From NCBI GenBank assembly GCA_965261645.1, contig CBDHDJ010000004.1, positions 434,001 to 498,000 of the forward strand: a DNA stretch of 64,000 nucleotides. The letters run 5' to 3'. Below are positions 8,774-17,634 of this stretch, in pieces. The stretch is from CBDHDJ01 sp965261645 (GTDB taxonomy: Bacteria; Pseudomonadota; Alphaproteobacteria; SHVV01). Under the pieces are notes generated by a model. That model had not been told where the DNA came from. It saw only the letters and a program-made list of their open reading frames with translations, and did no database searches. How positions within the stretch are numbered: position 1 is the first letter of the stretch; each line of letters begins with the position of its first letter. A program made the position numbers and the translations under genes.

Positions 8774-10722
8774 CCGAGATCCCCGTCCGGGGCGCCAACG
8801 AGCTCATCCGCGAGGCGGGCGAGCGCGGCGAGGACGTCGAGGTCGTCAACCCCGACGCGCGCCATCACATCGGCGTCGGGCTTACCGCCGCCATCGATGT
8901 GCATGTACGGGGCTCGGCCGGCTATTTCTGCGCCGGGCTTAGCGACGCCGCGCGCTTCGTTGTCGATAACAACGTCGGCTGGGGCCTCGGCGACAACATG
9001 TATACCGGATCGGTGGTGGTCCACGGCAACGCCGGCGCGATCGCCGGCGTGGCGATCCGCGGCGCCGAGATCGTGGTGCACGGCAACATCGGCTCGCGCG
9101 CCGGCCAGGTGATGAAGGCGGGCACGCTGCTGTGCGCGGGCAACGCCAACTTCATGGCCGGCTACATGATGTATGGCGGGCGCATCATCATCCTCGGCAA
9201 CTCGGGCGAGCGCGTCGGCGAGGACATGTCGGCGGGCGATATCTACGTCGCCGGCGAAGTGCAGTCCCTCGGCTCCGATGCGAGGCTGACCGACATCGCG
9301 GCCGACGAGCTCGACGACATCATGGCGTTCCTCGACCGCTACGAGCTCAAGGCCGGCCGCAAGAGCTTCAAGAAAGTCATCAACGCCGGCACCAAGCTCC
9401 GTTACAAGACCAGCGAGAGCCAGGTGCGCAGCATCCCCTTCCAGACCTTCTCCGGCGACTCCGAATACTGGAACGCCAAGGTCCAGGAAGACGTCTATGT
9501 CAAATCGCAGATCGGCCGCTATCGCATCCGCGGCTATGGCGGCGCGCGCGCGGTGCCGCATCTTTCCGACATCACCTTCCGCAAGGAACTGTCCCATGTG
9601 GGCGCGGATGCGGACGTCATCTCCAAGGTGCGGATGCACACTTTGATCGGCGGACGCAGCGGGGCCAAGCCGCTCGATCTCACCATGCCGGTGATGATCG
9701 CGCCGATGAGCTACGGCGCACTCAGCCGCTCGACCAAGCAAGCGGTCGGCATCGCCTCGAGCCTCTCCGGCATCGCCGAGAATACCGGCGAGGGCGGCAT
9801 GAGCGATGCCCAGCGCGGCGCCGCCGAGCAGCTGATCTTCCAGTGCCTCGGCGGCCGCTTGGGCTGGAACATCCACGACATGAAGCGCGCCGACGGCCTC
9901 GAGATCTACATCTCGCAGGGCGCCAAGCCCGGCTTCGGCGGCCAGCTCATGGCCAAGAAGGTGACCAAGGAGCTGGCCGAGATCCGCGGCATCCCCGAGG
10001 GCATCGACCTGCGCTCGCCCTCGCGCCATCCCGACATCCTCGGCGCCGACGATCTGGTCATCAAGGTCGAAGAGCTACGCGAGGCGACGAACTACCGCCT
10101 GCCGGTCAGCGTCAAGCTCGGCGCCGGGCGCATCCGCGACGACATCAAAATCGCACTCAAGGACGGCTTCGACTTCGTCGAGCTCGACGGCATGCAGGGC
10201 TCGACCGGCGCCGGCGGCGCCGAGGTCATGGAATATGTCGGCATTCCGACGATCGCGGCTATACGCGAGGCGCTCGAGGCGCTGGACGAGATCGGCCGCT
10301 CGGGTGAAATGCAGATCGTGCTGATGGGCGGCATGCGCGACGGGGTCGATGCGGTGAAGGGGCTGTGCCTGGGCGCCGATGCGGTGGCCTTCGGCACCTC
10401 GACGATCATTGCCGGCGGCTGCATCGCCTGCATGCAATGCCATGTCGGCCAATGCGTCACCGGCATCGCGACCCAGGACCCCGAGCACGAGAAACGCTAC
10501 AACGTGCCCGTCGAGGCGCAGAACATTCACCGTTTCCTCGAATCCGTGCGCTGGCAGATCGCGACGCTCACCGAGGCGCTCGGCTATGGCGACGTGAAAG
10601 ATCTCTCGCGCGATGATCTCGTGGCCGTCACGCCCGACGCGGCGGCGATGTCGGGATTGCCCTACGAGCCTCAGTACCGCGAGCGCGATAGGCGCCTGAA
10701 GGCCCGCATCGGCCTGTCATGA
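8755..10722 (+). CDS. mgsBC: Fused N-methylglutamate synthase subunits B and C (GlxC-GlxD type)
   Basis: A single uninterrupted 655-aa frame. Residues about 20-215 form the GXGXG beta-helix of the glutamate synthase C-terminal region (repeating VVHGNAGAIAGVAIRGAE, VVHGNIGSRAGQVMKAG, RIIILGNSGERVGEDM). Residues about 230-655 form the FMN-binding glutamate synthase barrel (PVMIAPMSYGALS, NTGEGGMS, LDGMQGSTGAGG). The iron-sulfur cysteines are in CIACMQCHVGQC near residues 556-567. In described mgs and glx operons these are two separate genes; here they are joined. The barrel domain forms N-methylglutamate from 2-oxoglutarate and methylamine. The ATG overlaps mgsA and the stop overlaps the next ATG. 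Confidence 0.87.
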   Translation: MVTIDLAEIPVRGANELIREAGERGEDVEVVNPDARHHIGVGLTAAIDVHVRGSAGYFCAGLSDAARFVVDNNVGWGLGDNMYTGSVVVHGNAGAIAGVAIRGAEIVVHGNIGSRAGQVMKAGTLLCAGNANFMAGYMMYGGRIIILGNSGERVGEDMSAGDIYVAGEVQSLGSDARLTDIAADELDDIMAFLDRYELKAGRKSFKKVINAGTKLRYKTSESQVRSIPFQTFSGDSEYWNAKVQEDVYVKSQIGRYRIRGYGGARAVPHLSDITFRKELSHVGADADVISKVRMHTLIGGRSGAKPLDLTMPVMIAPMSYGALSRSTKQAVGIASSLSGIAENTGEGGMSDAQRGAAEQLIFQCLGGRLGWNIHDMKRADGLEIYISQGAKPGFGGQLMAKKVTKELAEIRGIPEGIDLRSPSRHPDILGADDLVIKVEELREATNYRLPVSVKLGAGRIRDDIKIALKDGFDFVELDGMQGSTGAGGAEVMEYVGIPTIAAIREALEALDEIGRSGEMQIVLMGGMRDGVDAVKGLCLGADAVAFGTSTIIAGGCIACMQCHVGQCVTGIATQDPEHEKRYNVPVEAQNIHRFLESVRWQIATLTEALGYGDVKDLSRDDLVAVTPDAAAMSGLPYEPQYRERDRRLKARIGLS

Positions 10723-13244
10723 GCACCCACGACGCCAGCGACGAGAACCTCGTCGAGCTTCCGCCCGAGTTGATCGACGATACCGACGACGCCCATTTCG
10801 TCCCGGCACCGTGCCAGATCGCCTGCCCAGTCGGCACCGATGCCCCCTCCTACATCGCCTACATCTGGGAGGAGAAGTACGAGGAGGCGTTCGAGGCGAT
10901 TTACGCCACCAACCCGTTCAGCTCGATCTGCGGGCGCGTGTGCGATGCGCCGTGCGAGCCCGCCTGCCGGCGCGCCGACAGCGACGGGCCGATCGCTATT
11001 CGCAACCTCAAGCGCTTCATCATGGACAAGCTCGGGCGCGACGTGCACCTGCCGCCGGTCCAGGTTACGCGAAAAGAGACCATCGGCATCGTCGGCTCCG
11101 GCCCGGCCGGGCTCACGGCGGCGCAGGACCTCGCCGAGGCCGGTTACGAGGTGCACGTCTACGAGATGACGGACCGGCTCGGCGGCATGATGATCTGGGG
11201 CATCCCGGCCTTCCGCATGGCGCCCGAGATCATCGAAGAGGACATGGAGCGGATGCTCAAGCATTGCCCGGGCATCAAGGTTCACCTCGACACGGCGCTC
11301 GGCCGCGAAGTGAGCCTCGATGGGCTCAAGGCGCGCCACGACGCGGTTCTGTTGGCCATCGGCGCCTGGTGGGGCAACCCGATGGAGATCCCCGGCGAGG
11401 ACAGCCCGCATGTCGTCGACGGCGTGAGCTTTCTCCGCCGCATCAACGGCGGTGAGCGTCCTGAACTGCCCGAATCGGTGATTGTGGTGGGCGGCGGCGA
11501 TGTGTCGATGGACGCCTGCCGCGTCGCCAAGCGGTTGCCGGGCTGCAAGGACGTCAAGGTCATCTACCGCCGCGGGCCCGACGAGATCCCGGCGCGCCGC
11601 GACGAGCTCGAGGGCGCCCTCAAGGAAGGCATCGAGTTTCTCTATCACACCCAGCAGATCGAGGTGATCCCTGACGGCAACAGGGTGCGCCTGCGCTGCG
11701 TCGAGACCACCTTGGGCGAGCCGGGCGATGACGGGCGCCGGTTGCCCGTGATGGTGCCGCGCACCGAGTACGATCTCAAATGCGGCATGGTGATCGCAGC
11801 CGTCGGCCAGAAGGCCGAGAGCGCTGAGCTCGACGGCCTCAAAATGATGGACGCCGATCGCGTGCGCGGCGATTTCGACACCATGCGCACCAGCGACGCC
11901 AAGGTCTTCGCGGCCGGCGATGGCGCCTTTGGCGGCTCGACCATCGTCATCGCCATGCACCACGGCCACAAGGCGGCCTATTACATCAAGGCGTTTCTCG
12001 AAGCGAACGAGAACCCGATCCCTTACCGCACGCCCTTTCGCACACGCCGCGTTCCCGTCGCCCAGGACCTCGAATGGGAGCTCCTGCCACGCCAGCACCA
12101 AGAATTCCACGGTCTCGGCGAGGACCCGGTGTCGTTTCCCGAGATCGAGAGCACGTACGATCTCGCGACGGCGAAGCGGGAAGCCGCGCGCTGCTACCGC
12201 TGCGATGCAGAGACCGGCTCGACCGATTATGCGGTCGCGCACCGCGAGGATATTTTCCGCATGGCGCGGACCGAACCGGAGGACCAGGCCGCACAAAAGG
12301 AGCTTCTCGCCGCCCGCATGAAACTGCGCGATAACCCCTTCCCCGACACGCGCCCGGCCCAGCTCGACGACCTGGTCTTCCTGCCCGCCAATCTTTCGCG
12401 GCTGGTTATCGATCCCTATCGCGAGGCCTGCACCGTCAGCATCACGCTGGCCGACAAGCTCACCTTGGAGCCGCCCTTCGTGGTCACAGGTTTTGACGAT
12501 ACGCCCGAGGAGGTGCGAAACGGCGTTGCCGCTGGCTTGGTGGACGCCGGTTGCAGTTACCTCGGCATCCGCCCGATCGGCGCGGGTGTCGCGTGGTGGC
12601 AACTTCTGGGCCTCGATAACGCAGCGCCCAGTGCCGATGCCGTGGCGCTGATCCATGCGACCGGCCGGGAGTTTCGCCCGCCCCCCGTCACGCGGGTGCG
12701 CGACGAGCAGTTATTGGGCCTCGCGGTTTCGGCGCCGGCGGCGCTCGAGGAGGCCATCGCCTTCGCTCTGGATAAGGAGTTCGATGTGTTGCTGTTGGAT
12801 GGCACCGGCGGCCTCGGCTCTGCGTGGCCCGAACTCGGCGGTGCGCCGAACCTCGCCATGCTGCGCGATGCCGTGCGCATCCTGCGCCGTCTCAACCGGG
12901 AAGAGGATATCGAGCTGATCAATTTCGGCGGCGCGCGCTCCGGCACCGATGCGGCGAAGCTGATCGCACTCGGCTGTATGGCGGTGGTCTACGCCATGCC
13001 GATCGGCCTGGCGGCCGGCGGCGAGATCACCGATGGCCGAACCCTCACCTTCGCGTCCAATTACACCGACGAAGATCGCCGGGGCGCGGTCGCGAACATT
13101 CTGGCCGCCTGCTCGGCGGAGGCGTCGATGATGGCGCGCTGCACCGGCAAGACGAACCTGCACAATCTCGAGCCGGAGGACCTCAGCGCGCTGACCCTGC
13201 CAACGTCGGAGGCCACCGGAATTCGCTTGGCCGGACAACACTGA
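10719..13244 (+). CDS. GltD-like FAD/NAD(P) oxidoreductase with extra C-terminal glutamate-synthase-like domain
   Basis: An 841-aa protein. The N-terminus carries iron-sulfur cysteines (PCQIACPVGTDAPSYIAYI; SSICGRVCDAPCEPACRRAD). An FAD motif GIVGSGPAGLTAAQDLAEAG lies near residue 125 and an NAD(P) motif VIVVGGGDVSMDACRVAKR near 255, as in the small subunit of glutamate synthase. From about residue 547 a further 290 residues resemble a degenerate FMN-type glutamate synthase barrel (VLLLDGTGGLGSAWPELGG; INFGGARSGTDAAKLIALG) without the cysteine cluster. It probably feeds NAD(P)H electrons to the MgsA/MgsBC complex. ATGA overlap with mgsBC implies one operon. Confidence 0.82.
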   Translation: MSTHDASDENLVELPPELIDDTDDAHFVPAPCQIACPVGTDAPSYIAYIWEEKYEEAFEAIYATNPFSSICGRVCDAPCEPACRRADSDGPIAIRNLKRFIMDKLGRDVHLPPVQVTRKETIGIVGSGPAGLTAAQDLAEAGYEVHVYEMTDRLGGMMIWGIPAFRMAPEIIEEDMERMLKHCPGIKVHLDTALGREVSLDGLKARHDAVLLAIGAWWGNPMEIPGEDSPHVVDGVSFLRRINGGERPELPESVIVVGGGDVSMDACRVAKRLPGCKDVKVIYRRGPDEIPARRDELEGALKEGIEFLYHTQQIEVIPDGNRVRLRCVETTLGEPGDDGRRLPVMVPRTEYDLKCGMVIAAVGQKAESAELDGLKMMDADRVRGDFDTMRTSDAKVFAAGDGAFGGSTIVIAMHHGHKAAYYIKAFLEANENPIPYRTPFRTRRVPVAQDLEWELLPRQHQEFHGLGEDPVSFPEIESTYDLATAKREAARCYRCDAETGSTDYAVAHREDIFRMARTEPEDQAAQKELLAARMKLRDNPFPDTRPAQLDDLVFLPANLSRLVIDPYREACTVSITLADKLTLEPPFVVTGFDDTPEEVRNGVAAGLVDAGCSYLGIRPIGAGVAWWQLLGLDNAAPSADAVALIHATGREFRPPPVTRVRDEQLLGLAVSAPAALEEAIAFALDKEFDVLLLDGTGGLGSAWPELGGAPNLAMLRDAVRILRRLNREEDIELINFGGARSGTDAAKLIALGCMAVVYAMPIGLAAGGEITDGRTLTFASNYTDEDRRGAVANILAACSAEASMMARCTGKTNLHNLEPEDLSALTLPTSEATGIRLAGQH

Positions 13245-13310
13245 GCGCGACGCCGGCGCCGTCAAATCGCCAGAACGCACCCGAATTTCTGCCGGTTGCG
13301 GTCGAAACCT

Positions 13311-13332
13311 GTCATATTTGACCATATCTGAC
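13311..13332. promoter_or_regulatory. Imperfect palindrome upstream of gmaS
   Basis: The 200-bp gap before gmaS has a 22-bp imperfect inverted repeat (GTCA..AT / AT..TGAC). A TTGACC further down could be a -35 box. This suggests gmaS has its own promoter. The protein that binds is unknown. Confidence 0.3.
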
Positions 13333-13444
13333 TGTCTTGTTGCCGTTTTGACCGGGAATTCCTGTCGAATCGGATTTCCTCCCGGCTCGCGAGCATCTAA
13401 ACTGCACCCCGCGTGCGAGCCCTACGACAAACAGGGAAGAAAGA

Positions 13445-14752
13445 ATGCCCGTCGATCTCGCGAAAGTCGCTCGAGACAAAAAGCTCAAATACTTTCTCAT
13501 CAGCTTCGTCGACATGTTCGGCGGCCTGCGCGCCAAGCTGGTTCCGGCCCGGGCGATCGGCGAGATGCAGAAGGCCGGCGCGGGTTTCGCCGGGTTCGCG
13601 GCATGGCTCGACATGACGCCGGCCGATCCCGACATGTTCGCCAAGCCCGATCCGGACAGCCTCGTCATTCTGCCGTGGAACCGCGAGCTCGGCTGGGTGG
13701 CGAGCGATCTGTGGATGAACGGCAAGCCGGTGGAAGCCTCGCCGCGCATGATTCTCAAGCGCCAGATCGAAAAGGCGGCGAGGGCCGGCTACCGCATGAA
13801 GAGCGGCGTCGAGTGCGAATATTTCCTGATCAGCCCGGACGGCACCGCGATCTCGGATCCCAAGGACGTGCAGGCCAAACCGTGCTACGACCAGATCGCG
13901 CTGATGCGCCGGTTCCCGGTGATCAAAGATGTCTGCGATGCCATGATCGAGCTCGGCTGGGGGCCCTATCAGAACGACCATGAGGACGCCAACGGCCAGT
14001 TCGAGATGAACTGGGATTATGACGACTGCCTGGTCACCGCCGACCGGCACGCCTTCTTCAAATACATGGTCAAGACGTTGGCCGAGCAGCACGGCATCCG
14101 CGCCACCTTCATGCCCAAGCCCTTCAAGGACCTCACCGGCAACGGCTGTCATACCCACGTCTCGCTGTGGGACAAGGCGGGTCGCAAGAATCTGTTCCTC
14201 GATATGAAGGACGAGATGGGGCTCTCCAAGCTCGCCTACAACTTCCTCGCCGGCATCATGCATTCGGCGGAGGCGTTGTGCGCGGTCTTTAACCCGACCA
14301 TCAACAGCTACAAGCGCTTGGCCGCGCAGACGACGACATCGGGCGCGACCTGGTCGCCCAACGCCGTCACCTATTCGGGCAACAACCGCACCCACATGAT
14401 CCGCATCCCCGACGCCGGGCGCTTCGAGTTCCGGCTGATGGACGGCTCCGCCAACCCCTATCTGATGCAGGCGGGCATTCTCCTGGCCGGCCTCGACGGC
14501 ATCAAGAACAAGCGCGATCCCGGCAAGCGCCTCGATATCAACATGTATACCGACGGCGGCAAGATCCGGCGGGTCAAGCGGCTGCCGTCGACCCTGCTCG
14601 ATGCGCTCCGCATCATGGAAAAGAACGCGGTCCTCAACGAGGGCTTCGGCAAGGATATCGTCCAGTCCTACCTCGCGCTCAAGATGCAGCAGTGGCACGC
14701 CTATACCAGCCACCTGAGCGAGTGGGAGCGCGAGCAGACGCTGGATTGCTGA
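13445..14752 (+). CDS. gmaS: Gamma-glutamylmethylamide synthetase (type III glutamine synthetase family)
   Basis: A 435-aa glutamine synthetase-fold enzyme with the glutamate-ammonia ligase blocks ECEYFLIS, NGQFEMNWDYDDCL, NGCHTHVSLWD and RIPDAGRFEFRLMDGSANPY. Length and the N-terminus fit the GMAS/GlnT clade rather than housekeeping GlnA. The enzyme joins methylamine (or ammonia) to glutamate with ATP, giving gamma-glutamylmethylamide, the substrate of the synthase encoded upstream. Presence of mgsA, mgsBC and mgdABCD in the same stretch favours GMAS over plain GlnT. This is inference from context. Confidence 0.82.
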   Translation: MPVDLAKVARDKKLKYFLISFVDMFGGLRAKLVPARAIGEMQKAGAGFAGFAAWLDMTPADPDMFAKPDPDSLVILPWNRELGWVASDLWMNGKPVEASPRMILKRQIEKAARAGYRMKSGVECEYFLISPDGTAISDPKDVQAKPCYDQIALMRRFPVIKDVCDAMIELGWGPYQNDHEDANGQFEMNWDYDDCLVTADRHAFFKYMVKTLAEQHGIRATFMPKPFKDLTGNGCHTHVSLWDKAGRKNLFLDMKDEMGLSKLAYNFLAGIMHSAEALCAVFNPTINSYKRLAAQTTTSGATWSPNAVTYSGNNRTHMIRIPDAGRFEFRLMDGSANPYLMQAGILLAGLDGIKNKRDPGKRLDINMYTDGGKIRRVKRLPSTLLDALRIMEKNAVLNEGFGKDIVQSYLALKMQQWHAYTSHLSEWEREQTLDC

Positions 14753-14863
14753 GGGGCGAGAGCCCGGGCCGCGTTGGCCCGGCAGGCCCCTAACAAGCGG
14801 CGGCCGGTCCGTGGCCGAGCCCGGGCCGGTTCAGCCGCCGCCATTCCCGGGACCAGAACACAG

Positions 14864-15559
14864 ATGATCGATCTCTACACCAGCGCCACCCCGAACGGGC
14901 AGAAGATTCACATCATGCTCGAGGAATGCGGCCTCGACCATAGCGAGCATTGGGTCAATCTCGCCAAGGGCGAGCAGTTCGACCCGCAGTTCCTCAAGGT
15001 GAGCCCCAACAACAAGATTCCGGCGATCCTCGATCATGACGGCCCCGACGGCGGACCGATCGCGGTCTTCGAATCGGGCGCGATCCTGTTCTATCTCGCA
15101 GAAAAGACGGGCCGGTTCCTGCCCGCCGAGACGCGCGCCCGGATGGAGGTCATGCAATGGCTGATGTTCCAGACCGGCGGCGTCGGGCCAATGCTGGGCC
15201 AGGCGCACCACTTCCGCGCCTATGCGCGCGAGAAGATCCCCTACGCCATCAAGCGGTATACCGGTGAAGGCGGGCGCATCTACAACGTCCTCGACAAGCG
15301 CCTCGCCGATCACGACTACCTCGCCGGCGCCTATTCGATCGCCGATATGGCGGTGTTCCCGTGGATCAGGCTGCACGGTCGCCAGGGCCAGAACCTCGAC
15401 GAGTTTGCCCACCTCAAACGCTGGTTCGAGACCATCGCCGCCCGCCCTGCGGTGGCGAAGGACATGGACCGGCTGCGCGATACGACCGCTGAGTCAGGAG
15501 AAATCGACGACGAAATGTGGAAGAATCTCTGGGGCGAGGAGCAGTTTCGCAAACGCTAG
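14864..15559 (+). CDS. Glutathione S-transferase, YfcG/nu-class type
   Basis: A 231-aa cytosolic GST. The ATG at 14864 gives the typical N-terminus MIDLYTSATPNGQKIHIMLE; the longer open frame upstream has no support. The thioredoxin-like domain (residues 1-85, SPNNKIPAILDHDG and ESGAILFYLAEKTGRF) precedes an all-helical domain (DYLAGAYSIADMAVFPWIRL). Nu-class enzymes act as disulfide reductases using glutathione. It follows gmaS by about 110 bp and may protect against formaldehyde or oxidative stress from methylamine oxidation. That role is inference. Confidence 0.82.
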   Translation: MIDLYTSATPNGQKIHIMLEECGLDHSEHWVNLAKGEQFDPQFLKVSPNNKIPAILDHDGPDGGPIAVFESGAILFYLAEKTGRFLPAETRARMEVMQWLMFQTGGVGPMLGQAHHFRAYAREKIPYAIKRYTGEGGRIYNVLDKRLADHDYLAGAYSIADMAVFPWIRLHGRQGQNLDEFAHLKRWFETIAARPAVAKDMDRLRDTTAESGEIDDEMWKNLWGEEQFRKR

Positions 15560-15583
15560 GATCGCACGGACTGAACGAGGCGC

Positions 15584-16465
15584 ATGAACACGGATCCCGA
15601 AGTGACGGAAACCCTGTCCATCAGGCCGCTCGGCCGAACGTTCGCCGCCGAGATCAGCGGCGTCGATCTCGCCGGCCCGCTCGACGATGCGACGTTCGCC
15701 GAGATTTACCGGGCCTGCTTTCGTTATCACGTCATCGCCCTGCCCGGGCAGCGCTTGACGGCGGACGGCGTCATCGCCGTGAGCCGGCGTTTCGGCGGTC
15801 TCGAGCCGCACGTGCTCGATCAGTATCACCATCCCGATCACCCTGAAATCATCGTGCTCTCGAATGTCGTCGAGAACGGCAAGCCCAAGGGCCTCGCCGA
15901 TGCCGGCAGCTATTGGCACTCCGACATGTCCTATACCGCGAAGCCGCCCAAGGCGACGTTGCTCTATGCGCTCGAGGTGCCGGAGCAAGGCGGCGATACG
16001 CTCTATTGCAACATGATCGCGGCCTATGCGGCCTTGCCGAAAGCGACGAAGGTCCGCCTCGAAGGCCTTCGAGCGATCCACAGCTATATTTACCGGACCG
16101 ACGAGCAGGTCGCGCGCCACGGAATCCGCCCGCCGCTCACCGAAGCACAACGGAAGCAGACGCCCGATCTCGTGCAGCCCGTGGTGCGCACCCACCCGGA
16201 AACGGGCGAAAAAGCGCTTTACGTCAACCCGGGCTTCACCACCCGATTTCTCGGCCTGGCCGAAGCTGAAAGCGAGGCCCTCAAGCAGGAGCTGTTCGCA
16301 CACTGCCTGCAGGACCGCTTCCAGTTCCGCTATCGCTGGCAGGCGGGTGACGTGGTGGTGTGGGACAACGCCGCCGTCATGCATCGCGGGACCGCAGTGG
16401 AGCTCGATCCCAAGCACCACCGGACCCTCTTTCGCACGATCATCAGCGGCTCGGCGCCCTATTGA
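15584..16465 (+). CDS. TauD/TfdA-family Fe(II)/2-oxoglutarate dioxygenase
   Basis: A 293-aa protein. The metal-binding HxD is in YWHSDMSY (His and Asp near residues 111 and 113), the distal His is in MHRGTAVE (near 266), and the 2-oxoglutarate Arg lies in the following HHRTLFRTI. The family hydroxylates substrates such as taurine, 2,4-D or related acids with loss of CO2 from 2-oxoglutarate. The substrate cannot be read from sequence. It lies 24 bp after the GST and may be the end of the metabolic operon. Beyond it the sequence becomes a patchwork of gene remnants. Confidence 0.82.
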   Translation: MNTDPEVTETLSIRPLGRTFAAEISGVDLAGPLDDATFAEIYRACFRYHVIALPGQRLTADGVIAVSRRFGGLEPHVLDQYHHPDHPEIIVLSNVVENGKPKGLADAGSYWHSDMSYTAKPPKATLLYALEVPEQGGDTLYCNMIAAYAALPKATKVRLEGLRAIHSYIYRTDEQVARHGIRPPLTEAQRKQTPDLVQPVVRTHPETGEKALYVNPGFTTRFLGLAEAESEALKQELFAHCLQDRFQFRYRWQAGDVVVWDNAAVMHRGTAVELDPKHHRTLFRTIISGSAPY

Positions 16466-16469
16466 CCGT

Positions 16470-16628
16470 GGCTACGGTCGCGAGCGCGGCGTCGCGGCGC
16501 AGCACGTGGCACAGGACGCTTCGGGCGTCGTATTTGGTAGCGAGATCCGCCGCCAGATCCACGGCCTTGATCGCGTGTTCGGACCCGTCCGTCGCAACGA
16601 GAATTGTTGCAATAATGGTTTGATACAT
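16470..16628 (-). pseudogene. Universal stress protein (UspA family), N-terminal fragment
   Basis: The minus-strand frame from ATG 16628 reads ILVATDGSEHAIKAVDLAAD and then LCHVL, the start of a UspA fold (ATP-binding alpha/beta). A normal protein is about 140-150 aa. Here homology ends after about 45 residues, next to the dioxygenase stop. GATGAGGA sits just before the start. The 3' two-thirds are missing, so the piece is a remnant. Confidence 0.6.
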
Positions 16629-16642
16629 TCCTCATCGATTAT

Positions 16643-16828
16643 TCATTCCGCTGCCCGGCTCTCGGGCCCCATGCCCATCAGATGGCAGTAGTGACGCCAG
16701 AATCCGCGCACGGCGACCTCGGTGTTGACCGAATCGGAATCCTCGATGGGTCCGCGTCCGCCCATCTCGATGACGGAATGGGCATCCTGTTCGTGGCGAA
16801 TGGCTCTCTGGATGAGGGCGCCGGACTC
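16643..16828 (-). pseudogene. Rieske aromatic-ring dioxygenase alpha subunit, C-terminal fragment
   Basis: Translating the minus strand from 16828 gives ESGALIQRAIRHEQDAHS, then IEMGGRGPIEDSDSVNTEV and RGFWRHYCHLMGMG, with a stop at 16643-16645. This is the usual end of a Rieske-type ring-hydroxylating oxygenase large subunit. The rest is missing because the frame runs directly into the inverted repeat of the IS6 element at 16829. The uspA fragment begins 15 bp downstream on the same strand, so the two were probably an operon before the rearrangement. Confidence 0.6.
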
Positions 16829-17634
16829 GGTGCTGTCAACTTAACGAAGGCAGGTCGCAGTTGAACGTCTGAACTGAGCGGCTCAAGCAGCAGCGGTCAC
16901 GGTCCGCCACGTGTTCATCGCGTCACCGCGGAATTGGCGCATTGTCTTGCGAGTGATCAGATGACGTTGGACATTGAAGGTGTTGTAGATGGCGGCGTGG
17001 GTGGAGAGAAACCTTTGCGCCGATCCTGATGACTTGAAGCCCTGCATCCTGCGTTCTCGTTGTCGAACCGGCAGGTGCGAATTCTCCGCCCGATTGTTGC
17101 TCCGTCCGCCGGTAACGTGTTTCCCCGTCATGTTGAGATCACGCAATGCTGCCCCGTAAGATGGCAGTTTATCGGTCACCACCTTATTCGGCGCATACCC
17201 CTGCTTCTTGAGCAGTTTGCGCATCAGCTTGAGTGCTGCTTTCTTGTTCCTCCGGGACTGAACCAGGATATCCAGCACCTCACCCTCGCTGTCCACCGCC
17301 CGCCATAGATACATCCGTTTTCCGTTGATGGAGGAAAACACCTCATCAAGGTGCCACCGGTCGTCTGGTCGAGGGCGTGATTGTCTCAGTTTTCGGGCAT
17401 AGGCCTGCCCAAACTTTAAAGACCAGCGCCGTATCGTCTCGTAAGAAACATCGACACCACGTTCAGCGAGCAGATCCTCCACATCGCGGTAACTGAGCGG
17501 AAACCGGAAACACAGCCAGACGGCGCGCTGGATTATCTCTGCAGGAAACCGATGTCGGCGGTAGCTGATCTTGTTCATAACAGGAAGCTACTCGCCACCC
17601 GCAGCTGACACCAGCCAGTTACCGTGACAGCACC
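16829..17634 (-). mobile_element. IS6-family insertion sequence (806 bp)
   Basis: Bounded by perfect 10-bp inverted repeats GGTGCTGTCA (16829-16838) and TGACAGCACC (17625-17634), enclosing one IS6-type transposase. Size is normal for the family. The flanking octamers (CCGGACTC and GTCCAAGG) do not match, so there is no target duplication. This fits replicon fusion or adjacent deletion, common for IS6 elements, and explains why broken genes abut both ends. Confidence 0.82.
16883..17578 (-). CDS. IS6-family transposase
   Basis: A 231-aa DDE transposase. The start MNKISYRRHRFPAEIIQ and the block FRFPLSYRDVEDLLAERG are typical, followed by WHLDEVFSSINGKRMYLWRAVD (first catalytic Asp), the second Asp in VVTDKLPSYGAA, and Glu in NNRAENSHLPVRQRERRM. 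Length matches IS6/IS26-type enzymes and the frame is intact, so it may be active. Confidence 0.9.
   Translation of the reverse strand: MNKISYRRHRFPAEIIQRAVWLCFRFPLSYRDVEDLLAERGVDVSYETIRRWSLKFGQAYARKLRQSRPRPDDRWHLDEVFSSINGKRMYLWRAVDSEGEVLDILVQSRRNKKAALKLMRKLLKKQGYAPNKVVTDKLPSYGAALRDLNMTGKHVTGGRSNNRAENSHLPVRQRERRMQGFKSSGSAQRFLSTHAAIYNTFNVQRHLITRKTMRQFRGDAMNTWRTVTAAA

Noticed and set aside
10671..12656. 661-aa minus-strand frame opposite the GltD-like gene
   Set aside because: Same cause. No motif or ribosome site, and the plus-strand gene is unmistakable.
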